The notes beneath the pieces are model-generated. The model worked only from the letters and a program-made list of their open reading frames with translations, did no database searches and was not told where the DNA came from. 64,000 nucleotides of DNA from Tenacibaculum dicentrarchi (lineage in GTDB: Bacteria > Bacteroidota > Bacteroidia > Flavobacteriales > Flavobacteriaceae): positions 124,001 through 188,000 of the forward strand of contig NZ_OESZ01000001.1 of the NCBI RefSeq assembly GCF_900239345.1. Reading direction: 5' to 3'. A program made the position numbers and the translations under genes. Positions 9,641 through 17,411 of this stretch are shown one piece after another. The stretch's first letter is position 1; each line of letters opens with the position of its first letter.

Positions 9641-11302
9641 ATGCTACAGGTAAAAAATTTAGAAATAAGTTTTAAAAATACTCCTCCCGTTATTCAAAAT
9701 ATTTCTTTTGATGTAAAACAAACCCAAATACTAGGTATAGTAGGCGAAAGTGGTAGCGGAAAATCAATAACATCTTTAGCTATTTTGGGCTTATTACCCA
9801 AATACGCTACAATAACAGGCAAAATTTTATTTAAAGAACAAAATATTTTAAATTATAATAATAGTGATTTTCAAAAAATTAGAGGTAGTCAAATAGCCAT
9901 GATTTTTCAAGAACCTATGAGCTCTTTAAACCCAACATTAACCTGTGGTTTTCAAGTTACTGAGGTGTTAGAATTACATACTAACTTATCTAAAAAAGAA
10001 ATAAAAAAAGCCGTAATTTCACTTTTTAAAAAGGTTAAATTACCAAGAGCAAGTGCTATTTTTAATGCCTATCCGCATCAAATTAGCGGCGGACAAAAAC
10101 AACGTGTCATGATTGCGATGGCAATTGCCTGTAAACCCAAAATTTTAATTGCTGATGAGCCTACAACAGCTTTAGATGTTACGGTTCAGAAAGAAATAAT
10201 TGCACTTTTAAAAGAACTACAACAGGAATATAAAATGGGCATTATTTTTATTTCTCATGATTTAGGGCTGGTATCAGAAATTGCAGATACCGTAGTGGTT
10301 ATGCACAAAGGAAAAGTAGTCGAACAAGGCACAGCAAATGCACTTTTTTTACATCCGAAGGAAAATTATACAAAAGCCTTAATAAATTCAAAACCAACTC
10401 TAAAAAAACGCTTTAAAATATTACCAACTGTTATTGATTTTATCAAAAACACCGTAAAAACCGAATTATATACTGATGAAGAACGCAAGAATTTTCATCA
10501 GAAAGTATACAAACAAACACCTCTTTTAGAAATTAAAAATTTACACAAAGAATATGTATCAAAAGTGGGTTGGTTTTCAAAAACAACTGTTGTAAAGGCA
10601 GTAAATGATGTTTCTTTTAACATTTACCAAGGCGAAACTGTTGGGTTGGTTGGCGAAAGTGGTTGTGGAAAAACAACACTTGGCAGTACTATTTTACAGT
10701 TAGAAAAAGCAACTTCAGGGCAAATAATTTATAAAGGAGAAGATATTACAAGGCTTTCTAAAAAATCCTTAAAAAAACTGCGAAAAGATATTCAAATTAT
10801 ATTTCAAGATCCTTTTTCATCGTTAAACCCACGAATTACCGTAGGAAATGCAATTGTCGAACCAATGAAAGTACATAATATTTTAAATTCCTTTAAAGAA
10901 CGTAAAGAATATGTACTCAATTTATTAAAAAAAGTAGGCTTAGAAAAAGCGCATTTTTATAGGTATCCACATGAATTTTCTGGCGGACAGCGACAACGAA
11001 TCGGAATTGCCAGAACAATCGCTTTACAACCAAAATTAATTATTTGTGATGAATCAGTTTCTGCCTTAGATGTCTCGGTACAAGCACAAGTTTTAAACTT
11101 ATTAAACGAATTAAAAGCTGAATTTAATTTTACATACCTATTTATTTCTCATGATTTATCGGTGGTAAAATATATGTCAGATCAGTTAATTGTTATGAAC
11201 AAAGGAAAAATAGAAGAAATTGCAGATGCCGATGAAATTTACAACAATCCAAAAACAAGCTATACAAAAACATTAATTACAGCAATACCAAAAGCTTTGT
11301 AA
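9641..11302 (+). CDS. Fused oligopeptide/dipeptide-type ABC transporter ATP-binding protein
   Basis: A 553-residue protein in which two ATPase halves (DppD-like and DppF-like) are joined, as in YejF. Walker A motifs are GESGSGKS (residues about 35-42) and GESGCGKT (about 341-348). Signatures are SGGQKQR and SGGQRQR, and Walker B motifs are ILIADEPTTALD and LIICDESVSALD. The second Walker B has Ser after the catalytic Glu where Pro is usual, which is seen in this subfamily. It would energise import of peptides or related solutes, but no permease or binding-protein gene is adjacent, so the partner subunits must lie elsewhere. It is probably monocistronic, being 54 bases from the next gene. Confidence 0.9.
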   Translation: MLQVKNLEISFKNTPPVIQNISFDVKQTQILGIVGESGSGKSITSLAILGLLPKYATITGKILFKEQNILNYNNSDFQKIRGSQIAMIFQEPMSSLNPTLTCGFQVTEVLELHTNLSKKEIKKAVISLFKKVKLPRASAIFNAYPHQISGGQKQRVMIAMAIACKPKILIADEPTTALDVTVQKEIIALLKELQQEYKMGIIFISHDLGLVSEIADTVVVMHKGKVVEQGTANALFLHPKENYTKALINSKPTLKKRFKILPTVIDFIKNTVKTELYTDEERKNFHQKVYKQTPLLEIKNLHKEYVSKVGWFSKTTVVKAVNDVSFNIYQGETVGLVGESGCGKTTLGSTILQLEKATSGQIIYKGEDITRLSKKSLKKLRKDIQIIFQDPFSSLNPRITVGNAIVEPMKVHNILNSFKERKEYVLNLLKKVGLEKAHFYRYPHEFSGGQRQRIGIARTIALQPKLIICDESVSALDVSVQAQVLNLLNELKAEFNFTYLFISHDLSVVKYMSDQLIVMNKGKIEEIADADEIYNNPKTSYTKTLITAIPKAL

Positions 11303-11356
11303 CTTTTTTCAAACCTATATTAATGGTATATTGCAGCGTTAAAAAAACAAAAAAAT

Positions 11357-12373
11357 ATGAAAATTATAGTTCCAATGGCAGGAATCGGGTCACGTTTAAG
11401 ACCTCATAGTTTAACAACTCCAAAACCATTAACCGTTATTGCAGGTAAACCAATTGTACAACGTTTAGTAGAAGATATTACAGCAGTTGTAAACCAACCA
11501 ATTGATGAAATTGCCTTTATTATTGGAAGTACTGCAAAGGGTTTTCCTTCGGATACTAAAGATAAATTAATAGCCATTGCCCAAAGCTTAGGCGCTAAAG
11601 GTTCTGTATTTGTTCAAGAAGAAGCCTTAGGAACTGCACACGCTATTTATTGTGCTAAAGAAGCCTTAAACGGTTCGTGTGTGGTAGCTTTTGCTGATAC
11701 TTTATTTAAAGCAGATTTTACTTTAGATGCCAATGCTGATGGTGCTATTTGGGTAAAACAAGTAGAAGACCCAAGCGCTTTTGGTGTGGTAAAATTAAAC
11801 GATGGTTTTATTACCGATTTTGTTGAAAAACCAAAAGAATTTGTTTCTGATTTAGCAATTATAGGAATTTATTATTTTAAAGATGGTGATAAACTTCGTG
11901 AAGAAATTAAACATTTAATTGATAATGATATCAGACCTACTGGTGAATTTCAATTAACAGAAGTTTTAGAATCTTTAAAACAACAAGGAGCTAAATTTAT
12001 CCCTGGAAAAGTAACAACTTGGATGGACTGCGGTAGAAAAGACCCAACGGTTGACACCAACAAACAAGTGTTAGGTTTTGAACAAGCCGATGGTAATAAT
12101 TTAGTTTCTGATGATGTTATTTTAGAAAATTCAGAAATTATTCAGCCTTGTTATGTAGGTAAAAATGTAATTTTAAAAAACACAAAAATAGGACCTTATG
12201 TTTCTATTGGTGAAAATAGTATTGTTGAAAATTCAACCATTACAAATTCATTAATTCAAACAAATGTTCGCATTCAAAATGCAAAATTAGACAATGCAAT
12301 GATTGGTAATCATGCCAAATATAATGCTAATTATACATCAGTAAGTATAGGTGATTATACAGATCTTACATAA
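11357..12373 (+). CDS. Sugar-phosphate nucleotidyltransferase
   Basis: A 338-residue cytosolic enzyme. The N-terminal nucleotidyltransferase domain (1-240) has the signature MAGIGSRLRPHSLTTPKPL, with the GxGxRLRP loop and the PKPL Lys that contacts the NTP phosphates, and AFADTLF as the metal-binding Asp segment. The C-terminal part (about 255-335) reads as a left-handed beta-helix with hexapeptide-like repeats, as in glucose-1-phosphate thymidylyl/uridylyltransferases. It probably makes an NDP-sugar for envelope polysaccharide; the exact sugar cannot be told from sequence. It lies upstream of a cell-envelope gene group. Confidence 0.87.
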   Translation: MKIIVPMAGIGSRLRPHSLTTPKPLTVIAGKPIVQRLVEDITAVVNQPIDEIAFIIGSTAKGFPSDTKDKLIAIAQSLGAKGSVFVQEEALGTAHAIYCAKEALNGSCVVAFADTLFKADFTLDANADGAIWVKQVEDPSAFGVVKLNDGFITDFVEKPKEFVSDLAIIGIYYFKDGDKLREEIKHLIDNDIRPTGEFQLTEVLESLKQQGAKFIPGKVTTWMDCGRKDPTVDTNKQVLGFEQADGNNLVSDDVILENSEIIQPCYVGKNVILKNTKIGPYVSIGENSIVENSTITNSLIQTNVRIQNAKLDNAMIGNHAKYNANYTSVSIGDYTDLT

Positions 12374-12404
12374 AAAAAGTAAGCCAAAAAAAGGAAAGAC
12401 AATA

Positions 12405-13349
12405 GTGCAACATGTGCTATTGCCTTTTTTCTTGTTGCTATTTTCTTTCATTTTAAATGCTCAAAATAATGTTGCTCCTATAATAAATATAAGTGAAAAA
12501 GATAATATTCAATTTCAAAATGTTTTTTTTAAATCACTTTCTCAAAAAGCACTTTTTAATCATAAAAAAGCCATTGAGTATTTAGAAAAATGCAATAAAT
12601 TACTACCTAATAATGAAGCAGTGTTTTTTGAACTTTCTAAAAACAACCTAAAGTTAGGTAGATACATTGAGGCTTTAGAATACATTGAATTAGGCCTACA
12701 TATAGCACCCGATAACTTATGGATGCTAACACATAAAGTTACTATTTTTAAAAAAATGGCTGATTTTGAAAATGCCATTGATATACAGGAAAAAATTGCA
12801 AAAACACATCCGAATAAAAAACAAGAATTAGTATATCTGCATTTAAAAAATAGCGATATTTTGGGTGCAAAAAGAGTTTTATTAGAGTTAAAAGAGGCTA
12901 AATTATTAAACTCAAGGTTACAGAAAATTTTAAAAAGGCTCGAAGAAAATCAAAAAAATGATAAAACAACAATTAAAAAACAACCTAAAAAATTAGCAAA
13001 CACTACTATCAGAGCTATTTTTGAAAAAGAAAAATCATTTAAAAACTTACGACCTTTATTACTGAAATTAGCAACAAATAAACACATCGATTTATTAAAA
13101 TACAGTACTCAGGGTGTAGCCTTATTTCCTGCACAGCCTTTTGTTTATTTAATGAATGGAAAGGCGTTAAATAACAATAAAAAACATAAAAAAGCATTAC
13201 AAAGTTTGCAAAATGGCATTGATTTTGTAATTGATAATCCTCAAATTAAAGCAAAATTATATTTAGAAATGGCAAGGGCTTATAAAAGTTTGAAGCAATT
13301 AAAAAAAGCTGCTGATTTTAAAAATAAAGCAATTAAAATTTTAAAATAA
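12405..13349 (+). CDS. Exported TPR-repeat protein
   Basis: A secreted or periplasmic protein with a hydrophobic signal segment (LLPFFLLLFSFILNAQ) followed by several tetratricopeptide-like helical pairs at about 50-150 and 225-310 (from the start used here). The reading frame is open from a GTG at 12351, inside the preceding gene, but no ATG lies near. The GTG at 12405 has an AAAGGAAAG stretch just upstream and gives a more normal signal peptide, so I prefer it. The order nucleotidyltransferase, TPR protein, DUF4292 lipoprotein, M23-type protein is one I recall from other Flavobacteriaceae and suggests a shared envelope role. Confidence 0.8.
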   Translation: MQHVLLPFFLLLFSFILNAQNNVAPIINISEKDNIQFQNVFFKSLSQKALFNHKKAIEYLEKCNKLLPNNEAVFFELSKNNLKLGRYIEALEYIELGLHIAPDNLWMLTHKVTIFKKMADFENAIDIQEKIAKTHPNKKQELVYLHLKNSDILGAKRVLLELKEAKLLNSRLQKILKRLEENQKNDKTTIKKQPKKLANTTIRAIFEKEKSFKNLRPLLLKLATNKHIDLLKYSTQGVALFPAQPFVYLMNGKALNNNKKHKKALQSLQNGIDFVIDNPQIKAKLYLEMARAYKSLKQLKKAADFKNKAIKILK

Positions 13350-13373
13350 TTTTTCTTCCGAATTATAACACTT

Positions 13374-14144
13374 ATGAAATACCTTGTAGCACTTAGTTTC
13401 TTATTTTTAAGTTTTACAGCTTGTAAATCAAGTAAAAATTTAACAAATAACTCAACAACAATTAAAGAAATATCCGCAAGAAAAGTAGCTAAAAAACATA
13501 TTGCAGCTAATTTTAATGAAAAAACAATTGATGCTCGCCTAAAAGTAAACTACAGCACAACAAAAGAAAAAGTAGGACTTTCTGTTCGAATGAAAATAGA
13601 AAAAGGGAATGTTATATGGCTAAAAGGTATTAAATTTATCACTGTTTTTAAAGCTAAAATTACCCCTACAAGAGTCCAATTTTATTCGCCATTTTATAAA
13701 AATTATTTTGATGGAGATTTTAAAATGCTTGAAAAATTATTAGGAACAGCTATTAATTTTGAACAATTGCAAAATATGTTATTAGGGCAGTCGTTATTAA
13801 ACGTAAAAGATAAAAGGCAAAAAATTGTGATTGCTAATAAAGCGTATCAACTTTCGCCTAAAAAACAATCAAAATTATTTGATATATTCTTTTTTATAAA
13901 CCCAGTACATTATAAACTAAACAAACAATCGATTGTAAATACTGCCCAAAAACAACGTTTAGATATTAAATATCCTGCTTATTCAACAAATAATGGTGTT
14001 TTATTTCCTAAGAAAATAATCATAAATGCTAAACAAAACCAAGCGCTTACTGCAATTGATATTACTACACGTTCGGTAAATTTTAACACCAAACTAAATA
14101 TTAATTTTAGCATGCCAAAAGGCTATAAAGAAATTAAATTATAA
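13374..14144 (+). CDS. DUF4292-type outer-membrane lipoprotein
   Basis: A 256-residue protein with a lipoprotein signal (FLFLSFTACKSSKN; the lipobox Cys is residue 17) and a beta-rich body resembling a LolA/LolB-like half-barrel, the fold family to which DUF4292 proteins belong. It is likely anchored in a membrane facing the periplasm. The stop codon overlaps the start of the next gene by one base, so translation is probably coupled with the EnvC-like protein. The precise role is unknown. Confidence 0.82.
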   Translation: MKYLVALSFLFLSFTACKSSKNLTNNSTTIKEISARKVAKKHIAANFNEKTIDARLKVNYSTTKEKVGLSVRMKIEKGNVIWLKGIKFITVFKAKITPTRVQFYSPFYKNYFDGDFKMLEKLLGTAINFEQLQNMLLGQSLLNVKDKRQKIVIANKAYQLSPKKQSKLFDIFFFINPVHYKLNKQSIVNTAQKQRLDIKYPAYSTNNGVLFPKKIIINAKQNQALTAIDITTRSVNFNTKLNINFSMPKGYKEIKL

Positions 14145-15568
14145 TGAAAAAAACTGTTTTATATCTTTCCTCTTTATGCTTCGTTTTATGGAGTTTTTCT
14201 TCGTTTAGCCAAGAAAGGAAAACACTTGAAAGAAAGCACAAGAAGTTAAAAAATGAAATTAAACAGATTAATCATTTATTATTTGAAACCAAAAAAGAAA
14301 AAGGAAATGCTTTAGATGATTTAAAAGATTTAACACAAAAAATTGATACTAGAGCTCAATTAATTAAAGTAATTGAATTAGAATCTCAGAAAATTTCTAA
14401 AGAAATAAACAGCAATCAAAAGCAGCTAGATACTTATAGTAAACAACTAACAAATTTAAAAGAAGAATACACAAATATGGTTGTAAAAACCTATAAAAGT
14501 AGGTCTTTACAGAGTAAAACTATGTTTTTATTATCTTCTGAAAGCTTCTATCAGGCATATAAACGCTTAAAATATATGCAACAATATAATGAGTATCGAA
14601 AAAATCAAGGACTTGCAATTGTTGTAAAATTAAATGAAATTAAGAAAATTAATAACATATTAATTAAAAAGAAAAAGAAAAAAGAAATATTAATTTCTGA
14701 TGAAAAATTAGAGAAATCAGCCATTGAAACCGATAAAAAAAATCAAGAAACCTTAGTTACTAAAATTAAAGGAGCTGAAAAAAAATACAAGCAAAATTTA
14801 CGCAATAAAATAAAAGAAGAGAAACAAATTACAGCACGTATTGATAAATTAATTTTACGTGAAATTGCGAAAGCTAATGAAAAAAAACGAGCAATAGCCA
14901 AAGCAAAAGCACTTGCAAAAGCCAGAAAAAGAAAAAAAGAAAGACTCAAAGCAATTGCTGATGCAAGAAAAAAAGCAAACGAACTTGCTGATAAAAAAGA
15001 AAGAGAAATTGCGCTTCAAAAAGCAAAAGAACTTGCCGAAACAACAAAAAAAGAAATTGCAGTTTCAAAGAAAAAAGCAGAGAAAAAAGAACTAGATAGA
15101 AAAAATAAAAAAACAGCAAATAGCTTTGTTTTAGATGCTGATGAAAAGAAATTATTACACAACTTCGAACAAAATAAAGGAAATTTACCTTGGCCTGTAA
15201 AAGGAATTATCACACGAAAATATGGTGTACAACCACATCCAACATTTTCAGGAATTAATATTAATAGCCCTGGTTTACACATTGTAACCAAGGTAAATAC
15301 AGATGCTAAAAGTATTTTTAATGGTAAAGTACTTGCTATACAATCACAATCTGGTGGTAAAAAATCGGTATTAATACAGCATGCTAATTATATATCGGCT
15401 TATAACAATCTTGAAAAAGTGTATGTAACAAAAGGTACGCTCATAAAAACTGGCGATAAAATAGGTAGGGTTTTTACCAATAAAATTTCAGGAAAAACCA
15501 AGTTACTTTTTGTTTTATTTAAAGATACCGCAAAATTAAACCCCGCAAAATGGATTCGCAAAAAATAA
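14144..15568 (+). CDS. EnvC-like M23 (LytM) domain protein, probably catalytically inactive
   Basis: A 474-residue protein: signal peptide (1-22), a long coiled coil (about 24-330) very rich in Lys, Glu, Ala and Arg, then a C-terminal LytM fold (about 345-470) starting LPWPVKGIITRKYG. Active LytM enzymes need His/Asp in the first motif and an HxH near the end. Here those places read FSGINI and LLFVLF, so the zinc site is lost. This matches EnvC-type activators that switch on periplasmic amidases at the division septum rather than cutting peptidoglycan. The Lys-rich coil produces several spurious open frames in other phases. Confidence 0.88.
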   Translation: MKKTVLYLSSLCFVLWSFSSFSQERKTLERKHKKLKNEIKQINHLLFETKKEKGNALDDLKDLTQKIDTRAQLIKVIELESQKISKEINSNQKQLDTYSKQLTNLKEEYTNMVVKTYKSRSLQSKTMFLLSSESFYQAYKRLKYMQQYNEYRKNQGLAIVVKLNEIKKINNILIKKKKKKEILISDEKLEKSAIETDKKNQETLVTKIKGAEKKYKQNLRNKIKEEKQITARIDKLILREIAKANEKKRAIAKAKALAKARKRKKERLKAIADARKKANELADKKEREIALQKAKELAETTKKEIAVSKKKAEKKELDRKNKKTANSFVLDADEKKLLHNFEQNKGNLPWPVKGIITRKYGVQPHPTFSGININSPGLHIVTKVNTDAKSIFNGKVLAIQSQSGGKKSVLIQHANYISAYNNLEKVYVTKGTLIKTGDKIGRVFTNKISGKTKLLFVLFKDTAKLNPAKWIRKK

Positions 15569-15577
15569 AATACATAC

Positions 15578-16612
15578 ATGAAAAATTCAGCAAATTTTAT
15601 CATCATAATTAGTGTTATTATTACCACTTTAGTTATTGGTAAAGGAATTATAATTCCATTTATTTTTGCCTTAATTTTTTGGTTTCTAACTCGTGAAATT
15701 CGTAAAAACATCTATAAAATACCCTTTGCTAAAAAATTCATCCCTATTTGGTTGAGTAATATTTTTGTTTTTAGTTTTATTATTTTGAGTTTTAGTTTTA
15801 TGTCTGAAATTATTACCAATAGTATTGTTAATTTATCTACTTCCTATTCAAAATATGAACCAAATATTGATGTTGTTATAAAAAACTTAAATACCTATTT
15901 TCATATTGATATTATCAAATCGGCAAAATTAATTGTTGGTGACTTTAACTACGGAGCTGTTTTAGCAGAAACAGCAAACGCTATTAGTAGCTTGCTTGGT
16001 GATACTTTTATGATTATAATTTATGCCTTATTTATGTTTTTAGAAGAAAGTAGCTTCAAGAAGAAACTTCATAAGCTATTTAACGGAAAAGAAACTAAAA
16101 ATACTAGCATACAATTTATTTTGTCTAAAATTGAAGTTTCTATATCAAATTATCTTCGATTAAAAACTTATGTAAGTTTGCTTACTGGTATTTTAAGTTA
16201 CTTTATTTTACTATTAGTAGGTATTGATAGTGCTCCTTTTTGGGCTTTTTTAATTTTTTTATTAAACTATATTCCAACTATTGGCTCATTAATTGCCACC
16301 ATTTTCCCAGCCGTATTTAGCTTAATTCAATTTGGAGAACTTTCGCCATTTTTAATTGTATTAATTGCCGTTGGGGCGGTTCAGGTAGTTGTTGGTAACT
16401 TTATAGAACCTAAAGTTTTTGGGAAATCGTTAAATTTAAGCCCTTTGGTAACCATTTTGTCTTTAGCTATTTGGGGTAAAATATGGGGTGTTACAGGTAT
16501 GGTTTTAAGTGTGCCAATTACCGTAATTATGATTATTGTTTTCTCTCAATTTGAAAGAACAAAAACAGTAGCTATCTTTTTATCTGAAAACGGAGAAATT
16601 GATACAATATAA
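15578..16612 (+). CDS. AI-2E family permease
   Basis: A 344-residue inner-membrane protein with about eight hydrophobic helices, two near the N-terminus (residues 4-30 and 45-70) and a dense cluster from about 195 to 330. The motifs ALIFLLNYIPTIGS-like (here FLLNYIPTIGSLIA) and GNFIEPKVFGKSLNLSPL are the conserved signature of the AI-2E/UPF0118 family. Members include exporters of autoinducer-2 and Na+/H+ antiporters; the substrate here is unknown. It follows the EnvC-like gene by 9 bases and so probably belongs to the same transcript. Confidence 0.9.
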   Translation: MKNSANFIIIISVIITTLVIGKGIIIPFIFALIFWFLTREIRKNIYKIPFAKKFIPIWLSNIFVFSFIILSFSFMSEIITNSIVNLSTSYSKYEPNIDVVIKNLNTYFHIDIIKSAKLIVGDFNYGAVLAETANAISSLLGDTFMIIIYALFMFLEESSFKKKLHKLFNGKETKNTSIQFILSKIEVSISNYLRLKTYVSLLTGILSYFILLLVGIDSAPFWAFLIFLLNYIPTIGSLIATIFPAVFSLIQFGELSPFLIVLIAVGAVQVVVGNFIEPKVFGKSLNLSPLVTILSLAIWGKIWGVTGMVLSVPITVIMIIVFSQFERTKTVAIFLSENGEIDTI

Positions 16613-16657
16613 AAAACATTAGCCTGATTAAAATTTTTAAACAGGCTAATGTTTTTT
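16611..16657. terminator. Bidirectional intrinsic terminator
   Basis: Inverted repeat AAACATTAGCCTG with its complement around an AT loop, flanked by A- and T-runs, between convergent genes. The inner part (CCTGATTAAAA / TTTTTAAACAGG) resembles the ends of the MITE-like element described below. Confidence 0.85.
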
Positions 16658-16682
16658 ATAATTATCATAAAATTTCACAAAG

Positions 16683-17204
16683 CTATTCTTCTTTACCTAA
16701 AAATAATGCCTTTAATTCGGTAGCTTCTTTCGGATCTAATTTCCCTGCTAAAACCAAGCTTAATTGTTTTCGACGTAAAGCCCCTTCAAAACGCTTTTTT
16801 TCTAAATCAGTTTCTGGAAAAATAGGTGCTACAGGTACAGGTCTTCCTGTTTCATCTACTGCAACAAAAGTATAAATTCCTTCATTTACCTTTGTTTTTA
16901 CACCTGATTGACGGTCTTCCGTCCAAACATCTACATAAATTTCCATAGATGATTTAAAGGCTCTTGAAACTTTTGCTTCTACAGTAACAACGCTTCCCAC
17001 AGGTACTGCTTTTGAAAAAGCTACATGATTTACCGAAGCTGTAACCACAATTCTTCTTGAATGACGGCGCGCCGCAATACTACAAGCTCTGTCCATACGA
17101 GCTAATAATTCTCCTCCAAAAAGATTGTCTAAATAATTTGTTTCTCCTGGTAAAACAAGGTCGGTTAATACAGTTAATGATTCTATAGGTGTTTTAGCTG
17201 TCAT
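16683..17204 (-). CDS. Acyl-CoA thioesterase, hotdog fold
   Basis: A 173-residue cytosolic protein of the YciA/BACH acyl-CoA hydrolase group. The conserved N-terminal segment (GETNYLDNLFGGELLARMD) contains the Asn-x2-Gly-Gly motif of the hotdog active site, and VNHVAFSKAVPVGSVV follows. It would hydrolyse medium- or long-chain acyl-CoA to free acid and CoA. The ATG at 17204 is the likely start; a TTG immediately upstream is in frame. A TATCTTTG -7 box lies at 17221-17228, just upstream on the minus strand. Confidence 0.88.
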   Translation of the reverse strand: MTAKTPIESLTVLTDLVLPGETNYLDNLFGGELLARMDRACSIAARRHSRRIVVTASVNHVAFSKAVPVGSVVTVEAKVSRAFKSSMEIYVDVWTEDRQSGVKTKVNEGIYTFVAVDETGRPVPVAPIFPETDLEKKRFEGALRRKQLSLVLAGKLDPKEATELKALFLGKEE

Positions 17205-17347
17205 CAATTAAATTTTTATACAAAGATATACATAATGCTAAAAAATAGATTATTTTAACTATTGATTATTTACCTGCTTTATAACGACTGATTTACAAAT
17301 AGATGCAACTTTGCTGTTTTTTATTTAAAACTAATCTAAATAAATTT

Positions 17348-17377
17348 TTGAAATTTGATTTCTAGTTAATACTTTTG
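17348..17377 (+). promoter_or_regulatory. Promoter of the siderophore receptor gene
   Basis: TTG at 17348-17350, 19 bp, then TACTTTTG at 17370-17377: a full match to the Bacteroidota consensus. The predicted leader to the TTG start codon is about 30 nt. An iron-responsive operator would be expected here, but I cannot identify one with confidence. Confidence 0.65.
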
Positions 17378-17411
17378 CTAAAGTAAAGTTTATTAAATCT
17401 AAATAATCAAA

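Noticed and set aside
12351-12404. Upstream extension of the TPR gene from a GTG at 12351
   Set aside because: It overlaps the nucleotidyltransferase end and puts a Lys-rich stretch before the signal peptide; the GTG at 12405 has a better ribosome-binding context.
14743-15291. Several open frames on both strands over the Lys/Ala-rich coil (minus 14743-14949, plus 14913-15095, minus 15016-15291)
   Set aside because: They mirror the low-complexity coding sequence of the EnvC-like gene in other phases and show no domain or start signal.
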